Source: Hepsetus odoe | Taxonomy: Eukaryota > Chordata > Actinopteri > Characiformes > Hepsetidae | Assembly: GCA_017165825.1 (NCBI GenBank) | Contig: CM029374.1 | Span: 3,329,209 to 3,393,208 of the forward strand | Reading direction: 5' to 3' | DNA: 64,000 nucleotides | Part shown: positions 1 to 12,900 of the stretch, in pieces | Position numbering within the stretch: position 1 is the first letter of the stretch | Layout of the letters: every line of letters begins with the position of its first letter | Position numbers and translations under genes: made by a program | The notes under the pieces: model-generated | What the model was told of the DNA's origin: nothing | The model's input: the letters and a program-made list of their open reading frames with translations, nothing else | Database searches by the model: none

Positions 1-2290
1 ACAAGCCAAATGAAGAATCAAGCCATTTGCTATATTAAACACTTTGGAAAAACATTTTAAACCCATTTATGGTGCATGTGGCATGCTGTGAGGGGGGGAA
101 AGGGTTCTTTTTCTCTAGCTTTCCATTATTCCTCCATCACTGTTCCTTATAAACATTCAGCTGATTAGTGCAGGTTAACTGGTGGGATTTTACAGCAGAT
201 AAAATGATATGTTTGGAGACGCCTGGTTCTCCATCACCACTGTAAATGTAAGATTAGATCACCTTTTAAATATATTTTTCAGTTAGTATAAAATTGTTAT
301 TATTCATCACTTTTTTTGTTATTACTTACCTACATACAGCACACGTTTGGCCGCTGCCATTTTTGTTTTTACCCCCTTTAGTCTCTTCGGTGTCTGTTTG
401 TAAAATAAAAGTCCCTCCTTGTGGCTTTTCTGCCCCCTGCTGGAGGGGAGGATCGAGCGGCTGCTTATGCTTTTTTCTGGAAATGAGTGAATTTCACTTT
501 GGAAAATCTTTAAAAATAGAAACTTCGCTGTTTTGACTTGCTATAAGTAGTATTTATATTATATATGTATATTGTTATGTATAGTATATATATAAAATAG
601 TACTGGACCAGAAACGAAAATATGAATAAACAGAAATAATTTAACAACATTAAAACTAATGGAATTTAAAAAAAAAAAAAAAAAGTGAATAACAATAAAA
701 CTAATTAAGTACTGCGTAATTTATGGGACTCAGATTGCTCTTCATTAAGGGGCAGATTTAGAGATATATGGCACAGCACAAATGACGTGCTTTAAATCAG
801 AGCTTATACAGGAATATTATATATATATAAACGCGCGTTCTCACGTAAAACATGAGGCTCTCGCAATGCTTCATGGATATTGTAGTTTTTGGCAGATCAC
901 CTAAGCGCTAAACACGTTCAATTACGTCACGTTTGTACTACAACTTTTAAAAGTAGCTACCAACTCCGGAAAACAAAATAGTTTATAATAGAAGATTCTA
1001 GAAAAGAAATGAAATCATTATAACCACAATCATTAAAGGTTGCTTTACTGGAAGTAAACAGTATTACAGTAAAATAAATGATATAATTATAAATCTAGAG
1101 CTTAATAACAATGCGGTAATTGCGAGTGTCACAATAATTTTTTTTTCTGAGCATGGTGTAGATCTGAGGACCAAGTGCAGTTTTGATTTTACACACACAC
1201 ACACACACTCATGTTTAGCTGAATTTAGTGCATCAGTGAGACAATCAAGGAGTTAAAAATCACTGTTTTTCATTTTTATATAATATAAAGAGGCCGTTCA
1301 AAGTGGCATTTCAAACCTCAGATATTGTGAAGTGTTATGTGTACAGTGAAAATGTCAGTGATCAGAAAGAGCATCAAGCCACGGTTAAGTTGAAATAGTC
1401 ATCCCTTTATTTCGAAGGCCACACCACTCAGTTTAGAAGATGGAAGAGGACCAATCAAACCAGCAAACGCACAACTTCCAACTGAAGAAAAGGATCCAAG
1501 CCGGATGGCCTCATAGAAAAAAAAAAAAAAGAAAGGTCGGCCCGTCCTGGCCACGCTCTGGAGTGCATTCCCCTCACAGAAACGCCTCTGTTTAAATATA
1601 TTTTAAATAGGCTATCAGTGTTTATTTAAAAATTATTACAGAGTTAAAAATATAAGCCCTGCAACAAAATTTGAACGTTCAAGTATGGTTTTTCTTTTAG
1701 TTTTACTCTTTTTTTTGCCATGTTTTATAGATTTTTTTATTGCATCCGGCCGTAAAATGCACCAGCATGTGTAGTGTTTTCCTCTCAAGCCTTCGCTGCA
1801 GCCTGCAGGAAAACAAAAAGAAAAGAGCACAATTACAGCCGTGTTTATTGTAAAACATTGTAGAAAATGAATCCATCTATTCAGAGGAGTGCGAAGCAGC
1901 CAAAACCATGCAAAAGTCAAAGTGATGTTGCTTTGATTTCCAAAAAAACACAAGAACACGCGGTTTCTGATCATACGAGGACATCAAAATCAGCACATCA
2001 GTCACGTTTATGTACTGGACCAGAAATTAAATATGATAATAAAATGTATTTTTAACAAGATCAAAGTTACTTGTTTAAAATCTCATGGAAGAATAATATG
2101 GCAATTTATTTAAGTACTCATTTATGGGACTCAAACTGCTCTACATGAAGAGGACTTAATTAGGAAGACATGATTTAAGACACAGCATGACATACTGGGA
2201 CCTTTAAAAATCAACTTCACTGCTGGACTCCATGCAGTTTCTGTATGCAATGGAGTATGGAAGTGCTGATCTAGAATCAGTTTTGTTAAC
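1..2290. other. Left flank without a recognised gene
   Basis: Only short AT-rich tracts, an A run at 669-684, a short CA run near 1191-1207 and the promoter-like cluster at 861-945. Polyadenylation-like hexamers occur on both strands. I see no coding exon. Confidence 0.5.
861..945. promoter_or_regulatory. Promoter-like cluster: ZNF143/THAP11-like site plus CRE-like site
   Basis: The minus strand of 861-890 reads ACTACAATATCC, then ATGAAGCATTGCGA, resembling the composite ZNF143/THAP11 promoter motif. About 35 bases away is TACGTCAC (923-930), a CRE-like half palindrome, followed by a second ACTACAA-like word. No attached exon is visible. Confidence 0.35.
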
Positions 2291-2298
2291 ACCGAGCA

Positions 2299-2679
2299 TC
2301 ATAACCACAAAGGAATCTGATCACAGATCAGTCCTCCTTTCAGCTGCTTTATAAAGAGCGCTGTCGATGTGTCCAGTAATTGTGTCCTAAACCACGTCCA
2401 CAAATCTGCTCCGCATCCATGAAGAACGGGTGTGGTTTGAGTGGAAGTGGAAAATTGGCTCAGATTGTTGGTGAACCGTTCCTTAAACACAAATTTCTCC
2501 AGTAAATTTTTCATCACTACTGTAATGCCTTTTTTGAGTGAAGGTTTTATTATTTGTCTGATCTTGTCCATGTATTGGCTCTTCTCCTCAATGCTGCTTA
2601 GCAACGGTGTGGATTTGGTTGTCCGGAAAACGCCTGATCTAACTTTAAGACAGACATGAAATGGCGGACAAAATTGCAA
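2299..2679 (-). other. Unassigned 126-codon ORF downstream of pabpc4
   Basis: Open minus-strand frame ending CDQIPLWL. From about 2631 downward the composition is protein-like (SSIEEKSQYMDKIRQIIKPS, then LLEKFVFKERFTNNLSQF), and an AG acceptor-like site precedes it near 2640. I recognise no family. No partner exon or clear promoter is seen, and it lies beside a retrotransposon fragment. It could be a terminal exon, a relic or chance. Confidence 0.25.
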
Positions 2680-2722
2680 TGCATTAATATTTAGGATCTG
2701 TTTTGTGTTTATTTATCAGAGA

Positions 2723-2928
2723 AGCGAGGCCGCGCTGGTTTGGAGTCCAGAGAAGAGATAAAGAGTATATCAGGAGAAGGATGCTGAAGATGGAGCTGCC
2801 ATCAAGAGGAGAAGAGGAAGACCAAAGAGGAGGTTGATGGACGTGGTGAGAGAGGAGATGCAGGTGGCCGGTTTGAAGGAGGAAGATGCAGAGGACAGGA
2901 AGAAATGGAGTCGGACGATCCTAAAAGG
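2723..2928 (+). mobile_element. Non-LTR retrotransposon 3' ORF fragment, copy 1
   Basis: Degenerate reading of the reverse-transcriptase ORF tail seen in many teleost LINEs (YIRRRMLKMELPS, RRLMDVVREEMQVAG, EDAEDRKKWSRTI). The same tail recurs on the minus strand at 17806-18165 and 47150-47545. Too short to assign a clade. Confidence 0.75.
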
Positions 2929-2972
2929 TAGTATTTTTGTTTGAGAACATAAAAGCCAATTGCCCTTCAGAT

Positions 2973-2978
2973 TTTAAT
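2973..2978 (-). terminator. pabpc4: Candidate poly(A) signal of pabpc4
   Basis: ATTAAA on the minus strand about 120 nt past the stop codon, just before a non-LTR retrotransposon fragment. It is the nearest usable hexamer; AATAAA near 2709-2714 is an alternative further on. Confidence 0.4.
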
Positions 2979-3099
2979 GTTTGTCTTGCCAACTGTATCA
3001 AGACTTCTTAATGGGTTTCCTGAGCTCATGTAGGTCTTTCTGCTGTACATGTGGAATCTCTGAGTTCTCAGTTACCATTCTGACAGAGGGCTTCACTTG

Positions 3100-3195
3100 T
3101 CAGGACGTCGCCGCAGTGGGAGCGCTCACACCTACTTTCTGCGTGGCGTCTTTTTTAGCTTGGTGAGCCTGAAGCACAGCCACAGCCTCCTCCAC
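3100..3195 (-). CDS. pabpc4: pabpc4 coding exon 13 (terminal)
   Basis: Codes VEEAVAVLQAHQAKKDATQK, then VGVSAPTAATS and TGA. The last MLLE helix and the conserved KKDATQKV tail identify it as the true C-terminus. Confidence 0.94.
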   Translation of the reverse strand: MEEAVAVLQAHQAKKDATQKVGVSAPTAATS

Positions 3196-3925
3196 CTGGT
3201 AGAATACAGGACAGGCTGGGTTACTGACAAGACCACCATCAGTGACCCAGAATTAAATTCACAACAAAGAAAACCACGCATGGTGTGGGGCAGAGCGTGA
3301 AAAGTGAAGATTTGGTGCCGTTTTTAAATATATAATCTGCTTGATGCTGTCTTGGTTTTAAACATTGAACCTTTATTTTGTGTAAATCCTGAATTCTCTC
3401 CATTTTAGTCAGTCTTGCATCTCTAAGGTGAATAAAAAATCTAATATTCGTGATAAAGAATTAGTCTTAAGGGTGGTTGTGATGAAAGTCTACACTTAGA
3501 AATAAGACAATGGATGCCAGATTGTGGTTGCTCTACGATGACCAATAAAACAACACAGCACTAAATCAATTCTATGAATATTGTTTACATTTTTTTCCTT
3601 AACTGTTTTGCAATGAAATCATCAATAATAGCAAAGCATAATGCAAAAAATATTACAAATAAAATCCTCTTTTTTCACACTGTCACTGTGGTCCTTGACC
3701 ACAGATTTAATCACTTTCCATATGTGCGTGTGTGTGTGTGTGTGTGCGTATGTGTATATTTGCGTGTGTGAAACTGTAGGTGTGCTAATTTGACCTTGGA
3801 ACGTAGGGACTCGTGGGACTCCAGCATGTGCAGCAGCTCTGAATTATCAATCTCCAGCAACATTCCTGTGATTTTTCCCGCAAGGCTGGGGTGCATGGCC
3901 TGGATCAGCGGGAAGAGGCGCTCAC

Positions 3926-3966
<41 letters not shown>

Positions 3967-6900
3967 GAAAAGAAGAAGAAAGTAGGAGACAGAATAAGAT
4001 GTTTTGCTTCCCCAAATTTAGGAAGGAGTACAAGATTGAATCCCTTTTCTTCACTCACTCATTCATTCATTCATTCGTTCGTTCATTCACCAGGTAGATC
4101 AGGTCGGGCTGTACGATGAGAGTGAAAGGCTCTAATACTCACCCAGCATCTGCTTCTGCTCCTGCGGGGGGGCGGCGGCCAGCATGGAGGCGGTGAGAGG
4201 CTCCTGACCCTGTACATGGACTGCAGGCTGGGCCTGAGCAAAGCACACAGCAGGAAAAGATTGAGCCATTTTCTGCAGTAGCAACACTCTTTAACACTTC
4301 AGTAATGTCTTCACTAAATGGGCCATCTTTACAACTTCGCTTCCATGCCTGTTTGTGTTTTTGCGTGTGTCTTTGTGTGAGGGATTTAGTTTAAGAGCTT
4401 TAAACCAATCCGTCCTTATATTTATCAACCAACAGACACTGCCTCCAACTCACGCAGATAGAACTCCAACAGTAAAATCATCTGAATAATCTCATTTGTG
4501 GCACATTTCTGTAAAATATTGAATGGGTTTCTCTAGAACATCACACAACCTCTGTTGCCCTTTCATCGACTGGAATCCTCTAATGGGACGAGCGGTGGAA
4601 ACAGTGGATGTGTGCAAAGAGGTTATTCTAAGCATGAAATTTTGAGGTAATGATCTCTGGAGAACCCACCTGCTGTAAGGCAATGGGCTGCACCACCTGA
4701 GGCTGAGTGTTTCTCACTGTGGTGGCGTATTTGTAGGGAGGCATGGCACGAGGTGTGGTTACTCCTAGGTTGGGACGGGGCCCGATGGGCTGGCCGGTTC
4801 CTGTGGTGGAGCAGAGGTGGGAGAAAGAGTGTTAGAGAAGAACCATCATCTACACCATGATTTAGCAAAGACAGGTTGGCACCGAGGACATCAGTCATCG
4901 TTTGGCAAATCTGTCAAGCTCCAGTCATTGACTGCATTAATAAAATATTACAAAAAGGGAGATTCAAAGTCTGATTCACATTTTTGGTGGAGAAACACAA
5001 AACCCTTTCATTTTTTTTTCTTTTCTGGCATCCAAATGTCCCTCAACATTTTGAGGTGGAGGCAAATTGGGGGTCTCCATCATAAAATTTAGGGTCTTCA
5101 CCGTCAATCAGTTGTCCTGGCTGGAATCTTCAATGGTCCCTTAATGTGTCTGAGAATGATCTTCTCGGATGTCCAAATGAAAATGATTCCCTATTAATTA
5201 TTTTTGGCTTTTTATTATTTTTAAAAATGATTTCATTTATGTATCTATTTTTAAACCAGTCTCATTAGTGTCCTTCCTGGTAGGACAGGGAATTATGGGT
5301 TGAACTTTCTACCCAAACCGCCTCATTAAGCCTTCATGGTTGTCCGTTTCGCTGTCAGTGGGGTTCGCTCACCCACTCTCTGGGCACCTGTTGGTATTCC
5401 GCGGGGTCCTTGTGCATTGGGGCTGGGTCCCATGTGGCGTATGTTGGCTCGTGGACCTGGCTGGCGTAGAGAGTTGGGCATGCCCTGGAAGCCTCCCTGA
5501 CCCCTGCCCCCCTGCTGCTGCCAGCGGGGGTTCGGCCGCATCTGAGCCAGCTGGTTGGGGGCATAGTACGTGGTTCTGTTCTGAGCCTGCAGGATACGAA
5601 ACAAAAGCAGTTTTCCACAGTGCTCTTAATACTACTGAGAGCACCCTGAGGGATTCACAAGAGAAGACATGACTTTTTCTGACTCCTCCTCACTTTTCAG
5701 TGAGGCAGCCAATCAGAAAATAGCTCATTTATATATAAATGAAAAAGACAAGGGCCTTACTTAAAACACACCCATCCTATAAAAGGACCTCAGAGAGGTC
5801 TCAGCTAATGATCTTATTTACTGAAAATAGGGTAAAAGTATCAAATCTTCAGTCTTTGATTATGAGGTGCTCACCTGTGGCACAGCAGGCATGAAGTAGC
5901 CACTGGTGGGCTGGAACTGGTTGATGATGGCATTGGCGGGCATGGCTCTCATGCCAGCGATGCGCTGCATGTACTGGTTGGTGAGGTGGGCTTTGCGCTC
6001 CTCCTTGCGTTGGGCCAGCGCCACGTAGAGTGGCTTGGAGCCCACGATGCGCCCGTTCATCTCCGTCACGGCCTTGGTGGCCTCCTCCGGAGAGGAGAAG
6101 CACACAAAGCCGAAACCTTTGGAGCGGCCTTCCTCAAGCATCACCTGCATCAAACGGCACGGCATTAAACAGCTGAAATCCCGCTCTTTATTTCAGACCT
6201 TCCAGAGTCACCATTATGAATGACAGTGAAGCCTTCCAGACAGCAAGGGGCAGATACATCCAGCACCTGGGGAACAGTGATGGGGACAGTACCTTGCTCA
6301 AGGGTAACTCAGGGAAACCTACAGGTCTGGGACTCGAATCTGGGGCCAAGTCACTAACCGCTGCTGGTGAGCAGAGCTGATATTTTGGAGGAGAGCCGCG
6401 ATAATCCAGAATAAATTATGTCTGCATCCCGTGACTGAACGTAGCAGGTTTTGCAGTGTGCATGAGGTGTGAGTGAAGGAGTAACAGCTGTTAACAGACA
6501 GTTACGCAACTTCCAGACTTTCAAAAAACCCTGACATGAACTCTTGAGCTTGTACTGACCTTCGCGCTCGTGATGGAGCCAAACGGAGAGAATTCCTTGC
6601 GCAATTTCTCGTCGTCTATGGTGTCGTCCAGATTCTTAATGTACAGATTTACACCCTGGAAATACACATCGGCACAAACAGCATTACTGCAGGATCCACA
6701 AACGACTGTCTGTACATGCACCTCATCATTCATCCATCCATCCATTCATCCATCCATCCATCCAGGCAGTTGATGCCTCCAACATTTTGGACCAAAAACG
6801 GCTAGAATTCATTCACATCTTTACATCCTAGAACTCAACAGTTTGACCGTCTTTGTTACTTTATCTTTAAGCTTGATATGCAAATCAGCTCTGCACGGAT

Positions 6901-9900
6901 TGGCTGTCCTGTATTGTAAAGTTACTTGATGATGACATGAATCGAAATTCCAATTATTCTGGTCAATAGTGAGATCAGAATGAACAGATGTGTTGAACTC
7001 ACAAAAAAGACGGAAACACTCAATTTAACCATCACATCAAAATATGGTCCTTAATAAAGAAAGATCATGAGCCCCATTCAGGTTCTCCTCCATCACCTGG
7101 TATCTGCTGATTCTCTCCTGCTTCAGCTGCTCAAACTTCCTCTTCAGCTCCGCCTGTCTCTCCATCTTCTTCTGGGCTCGTCCAACAAACACCGTTTTAC
7201 CGTTCAGCTCAGTTCCGTTCATCTCCTCCACTGCCTGAGAGAAGAACAGCCATTATCCATCTATTCTTTCACCCCTTCTTCAATTCCCTAGTTCATCCGC
7301 AGATCCTTCAGTCAGTCTATCCATTCAGCTTGAAGTCAGTCCATTCATTTTTCTAAACTTCCATTATTTAATCACTCTACACCTTTAGTTAGATCATCCA
7401 TCTTTCCATACTCTTCCTTATGTATCCTTTAGTCTTTCTACAGTTCACCTGTTTCTCTATACATCCCTCCTTCAATCAAGCTATCCATCTGCCTATGCTT
7501 GCCTCCTTCAGTCTACCTATTCTTCTGTACATCCAGTCTTCAGTCAAACTCCCTCCAGCCTTAAGATAGATCATCCATCCATCCATCCATTCTCAGTAAA
7601 TGCATCTATCCATCCCTTTTCAGTCCATCTACTGATCCATCTCTACTCCCATCCTTGAATTATCTGTTCATCTATTCTTCAATTTACTAGTTGATCCATC
7701 GATCATACCATCTATCTTTCAATCAACCATACATTCTTCCTTTCTTTTGTCTTTTGTAGTTAATCCTTCTCTCGATTCATCCATGCCTATTTATTTATCA
7801 GTCCATCCTACATTAATCAATCCATCCACCCATTTGAACATCCATCCAACATTGCATTCTTAGACTCTACAATCTTTCAATCCGTCTAACCATCTATCCA
7901 TCTTTCAGTCAAGCCATCCTTTAATCTCTCCATCAACAATGGCACGCAAGGATTTCACACGTTTTTACAGTTTTCACAGCCGAGAGGAAACTTTTTCAGC
8001 ACTTTGCAGTAAAAATATTTGGATATCCCTCAAGTGAAGAATCCCAAGAATCCACATCTCAGGAGGCGACAGGAAACACAGTTTAGGCTTCCTGTCAGAT
8101 AGTGTAAATAAAAGAACTTCTATCTTCTTCTCTGACATTGCGTCACCTTGTTGGCATCCTCGTGTTTCTCGTAGCTGACGAAGCCGAAACCCCGTGATTT
8201 TCCTGAGGGATCTGTCATCACCTTCACGCTCAGAGTTTTACCTGCAGGGGAAAATGTCAATGTATTTCAATCACAGCTGCCATCTAATTTGCTACAAACT
8301 TGTCTCCTTTGACCAATTACATAAAACAAGGCACATAAACCCTCAAACAGACTTGCTTTCGTTGTTTCTGACAACGTACGGCATGTTTTGTAACAAAAAA
8401 GGATTAAATTCAGGCTTTGAGATGACCGTTACCACTGTTTCCAGTGATGCTTACAGTAAAGTGCCTCTAATTTATTATGAAAAACAGCTTTTCAAGAAGT
8501 TCTATGCTTCTAGATGGCTAATGATATTTTCTTTAGCCATGAGAGATCATTTTGTCCATATTTTCTGGTTGTCTGTATGGTCTAGTCTGAAACCCTCCCA
8601 ACAACTTTAGGTCCAATAGAAGGAGATGTGTCATTTATGACATCACAAAAACAATAAATTGAAAACGGGCTTTTTAAATTACATTTAAATGTTTAAAAAG
8701 TGAGACAAATTTGCACTTCCAATGTGTTAATGTGATAAAGATTATCTAATGAGCTAAACCTTTGTACCATATTTATCGAAGATCTCTTTCAGCCTCTCAT
8801 CATCCATGTCCTCCCCAAAATTCTTGATGTAGACGTTGGTGAATTCTTTGGCTTTGGCACCCAGCTCAGCTTCTCGCTCCTTCCTGGATTTGAACCTCCC
8901 CACGAACCTGCAGACGAAGCAGAAGACATCAAAGCGGCTCATGCGGGAACCTGACTGGTGTTGGAGAGACCTGTGGCCCAAAGACCCTCTTCCTCCCAGA
9001 GGAATCAAGAGTTGGAGGAACCCCGACGAGAGTGGATTAGGCTTAACCAGGTAGTGTGAAGAAAAGTCACAAAGAAAATGTGGAAAATGATCACTTTCAG
9101 GTGATAGGAACTTGTGTGATAATGGAGAGGTGTGGGAAATTCAGCTACGACGAATACACGATGTACTCAACACACTAACGGACACAGGAGACATGTGGGC
9201 GGTGCATTCAAGTAATTCACACAGACACACATCTTCAATTAACTGATAACTTTCAGTGACCAATTCAATATTCAGACATCAATTGAGCACTAATAGACCC
9301 CACCCCCAAACCATGTTCATCGTTGAAATTCACACTTTCACTTTATTTATTCAGTTTTTTATACCGATTCTTGTCATGTCTTACATTGGTGGTTAAATTC
9401 TGCTACACTCTAACAGGTTCTAAATAATAATTGAATTATAACGAACTAGGCCACTAGGCCTTGATGTTCTTTATGAAGCCATAAAGATGCCTTAGCTCGT
9501 CAGGGTAATATCTGGCCTCCCATTACTCGCTTACATTGAAGATATTAACCAAAAATTTGGATTCATTTAATCATTTAATAATAACAAATCCATTTTTGAG
9601 CATGTTCACTGGGCGTTCATCTGGAGGTTAGAAAGGGATTTCTAATAAAGTGGCCAAATAAAGAGATACTGTGCAACAGTACTGAGACGCTTTATATTGC
9701 TTTATATTTTGCTAGGTAATCACCTCTTTGGTACGAAGATACAATGTTCTACCTGTCAAACTCTTATTTTTGGCACAAGTCTTTGGAAGCCTAATATGAA
9801 GAAATAAAGTGTCTCTGAAGAAGAATGAGAGCAGCCTGCTGGATGATTACTTGGATGCACCGCTTGCCTGAGAGCCTGCAGAGATAGCTGTGAGCTGAGA

Positions 9901-12900
9901 AGGAATGTGAGAAGCTCGAGAGAGGAAGGAGCACTAACTACATCAGCGTCCTGAGATTAAACAGTACCTGGCAGTGCAGGACACTTCCATGCTGAACAGT
10001 CTCGCTTTGCATTGGTGCACATTCGCCATCACTACAACACACAAGCATGGTTACACACACATGCACACACACAGACACACCTGGACATACACTCAGACCA
10101 TGTGTCTGTGCACACGACAACCGGTGGGCAGTAGACATGACTGACGTGCGTCTCAGAGACCATCCAGCACTGCATACAGCACTAATTTCCTGATGTTTTC
10201 AAGGACTACCCGTTCATTTTAGACCTGTTTGGAGTCTGTAGCTTTTGATGCTGGTAAAGGAAGGAAGCAGGCTTCTTGATGCTCGGTTTAACCCTGAGAG
10301 GAACCTTTGTCCAGAAAGAGTAAGAGCTAAAGAGGTCCTCCAGCCAAAATGACAAACGTACCCCTCACTACATCTGCTGTAGTCTTGCCTTCTCGCTTTC
10401 TATATTAGATCCAAAGCCGTGTCTCAAACGAGGTTACCTGGTATGAAGACTAGGAACATTGCCTTCTGATGATTCATCATGAAGGTGGAGAGATCTAGAA
10501 AAACGAACTAAGAACTAAACTAAAATAAAAAATAAAATGATTTTGTTTGACAATTCATGATACAAGTGCACCATAAACATACATTCCCCTCTAAAAGTTT
10601 GTCAAAAGTGTAATTTATTTGAAAACTTTGTTTTTCCACTAGATATCAAAAATCAAAAGTAAATCAAAAGTGTATTAAGTAATTGTTCCGACGGTCATTT
10701 CTTGTTTCCATGGAGATGGACACCCAGCTACCAATGGGTGTTCAGCCCCATCCCTTCCCTGTATTACCCTGTGTGGACACTCACACCTTGCGGTCGTTCA
10801 GGAGCATGCCGTTCATCTTCTCGATGGCACGGTCAGCGGCGTCCTGCGTCTCGAAGTGGACAAACGCGTAACCCTTCGATCCATTCTCATCACACACCAC
10901 CTGCAGGAGAGACAGGGTCTCCTCAATGTCCAGCACCCTTCTTCAGTCAACAACAATGTTTCTCAGGCCTCAATTTGTATAACTGAAAGAATATTTCCCA
11001 AAAGTTTCCCCCAAATAGGTGTCTGAGTATTTGCTCCTTTAATTCTGTATTGGCGCTATGAGCTTTTTCCCCACCAATCAGCATTGAGAATCATCACTCA
11101 CTCACTTCAAATTGCAAACTGTAATGCAAATGAATCAGACTTGGGATTTCTGACACTGTATAAAGATTGATTCCTAAGGCTGCATGAGCTGAGTTATATT
11201 ACAAATCCTGATATTACAAATGACATTTACATTATAATCAATATAATTATTAATATAATTAATATAATTCATTATATTCATCAGTTTTCAGCAGGTTCGG
11301 TATGAAAATGCATAAACCAGACCAAACTCTCTCTTTAAGGTCCAGTGAGACGTACCTTGCAGGACAGGATGTTTCCAAAGGCTGAGAAGGTGTCGTAGAG
11401 GGCCTTGTTGTCTATGGACTTGTCCAGGTTCTTGATGAAGACGTTTCCGACGCCTGATTTCCGGAGTGATGGGTCTCTCTGTGACCACATGATCCTGATG
11501 GGCTTTCCTTTCACCACATCGAAGTTCATGGTGTCCAGAGCTCTCTCCGCTACAAAAAACACGAGACATGTGTTTTCACAGAGACCTCCAAGACCTCCTT
11601 TGTGCATCGACGGTAGTGAGAGCTGCAGTAAATACAGTTCATTAGCACTTCAGTCTTATTTGTGTCTCATTCTTGTGAAGGAAATCATTGGAAATGGACA
11701 TTTAAAAGTCTAAAGCAGGCAACTCCAGTGAGGAGTCATTCCTCAACTTCAGAGAAAACTGAAACGCAGAATAAAGCATCACGCTGACTCAAACCCCGTC
11801 CAGTGGGTTCGTCATCTTTCCAACTCTTAATTAGAAACCACATACACATGCCAAACAGCTGATGGGCTACATCTGGAGCTATTCTTCTTATTCTTCTTAC
11901 ATCTACAGTATCCTGGCTGTGAATGATACGAATTTGATCTCAGTTCTTTCCCAGAAAAATTTCTGGGAACCGTCTCTGATCAGGACTTCAGAGCAATCTG
12001 GGCTGCTGCAGAGGATGGGCAGTTGCATCATACTGCACGCACACCATATTTCAGCTCTTCCAGTAACGATCACACACACAACATGCTGCTTTTAAGAGCG
12101 TCAGACTCTTCACGCAGCGGCAGATTTACGATGGCAGCGACGGACACCCTGGATTTATTTAACCAAGAGGTTTTTTTAGTGGCGTCTCCAGTTAATTCAA
12201 AGGCGGCTGCATATGAAAGGGTCCCTTATCTCTTCCTCTATCACTCCGTAACACACATGAGGCTTTCGGTGAACACCCTTGTGCCTATCGGGCCGCACGT
12301 GCCAGTCACTTTTGTCTGCAACTAAGGTTTGAACTGTCCGGTAAACAACACAGTGCAGCCTTGGCTCTGCTGCCATCAGCAGTTTGCAGTGTGATTCTGT
12401 TTAACGTGGGGGGGTGGGGGGGTTAGAGAGAGGGAGAGAGAGGGGGAGAGAGAGAGAGAGGCAGAGAGAGAGGAGAGAGGGGGGCTGGAACGTTCCCACA
12501 GGTTTTAGTCCCCAGCTTTTCTTTCTGTAAAACAAATAACGAGCAGTTGGTGCTTGACAGGTGCTATTGGTCTAGTAATGACTAGAGCAGGAGGGTCCAC
12601 CCCTGTTCTGATCCCAATTCGCCTCCTGGGTTGAATGCACTGCCTTAAATAGCCAAAGAAATGCCTAATCCGCTAATCAGTCCAGTAGCTACGATACAGT
12701 CCGATCTGAACCGCTCAGGAGAACCCTTGAGGCCTAGACGACTTCAATAAAAATAGTCAGGGAGTGACTGTGTCCAGCTGGTGGCCTTGCTTTCCTTTGT
12801 TTCACCGTGCCGGCCCTGTAAGCGGACAGGCAGCTGGAGAGCCCAGCAGGTCTATATTTAGCCGAGCGGGGTCCTGCGAGCTATGCACTGGCAGCCAGGG

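Noticed and set aside
3711..4119. Open frames with SLSLSL/RERERE and THTHTH runs
   Set aside because: They run from pabpc4 exon 12 through microsatellites; not independent genes.
8194..8610. Plus-strand open frame of 138 codons
   Set aside because: Overlaps pabpc4 exon 5 in antisense and continues into AT-rich intron; no homology seen.
12023..12325. Open frame of 100 codons in pabpc4 intron 1
   Set aside because: Contains no domain and has no supporting context; intronic chance ORF.
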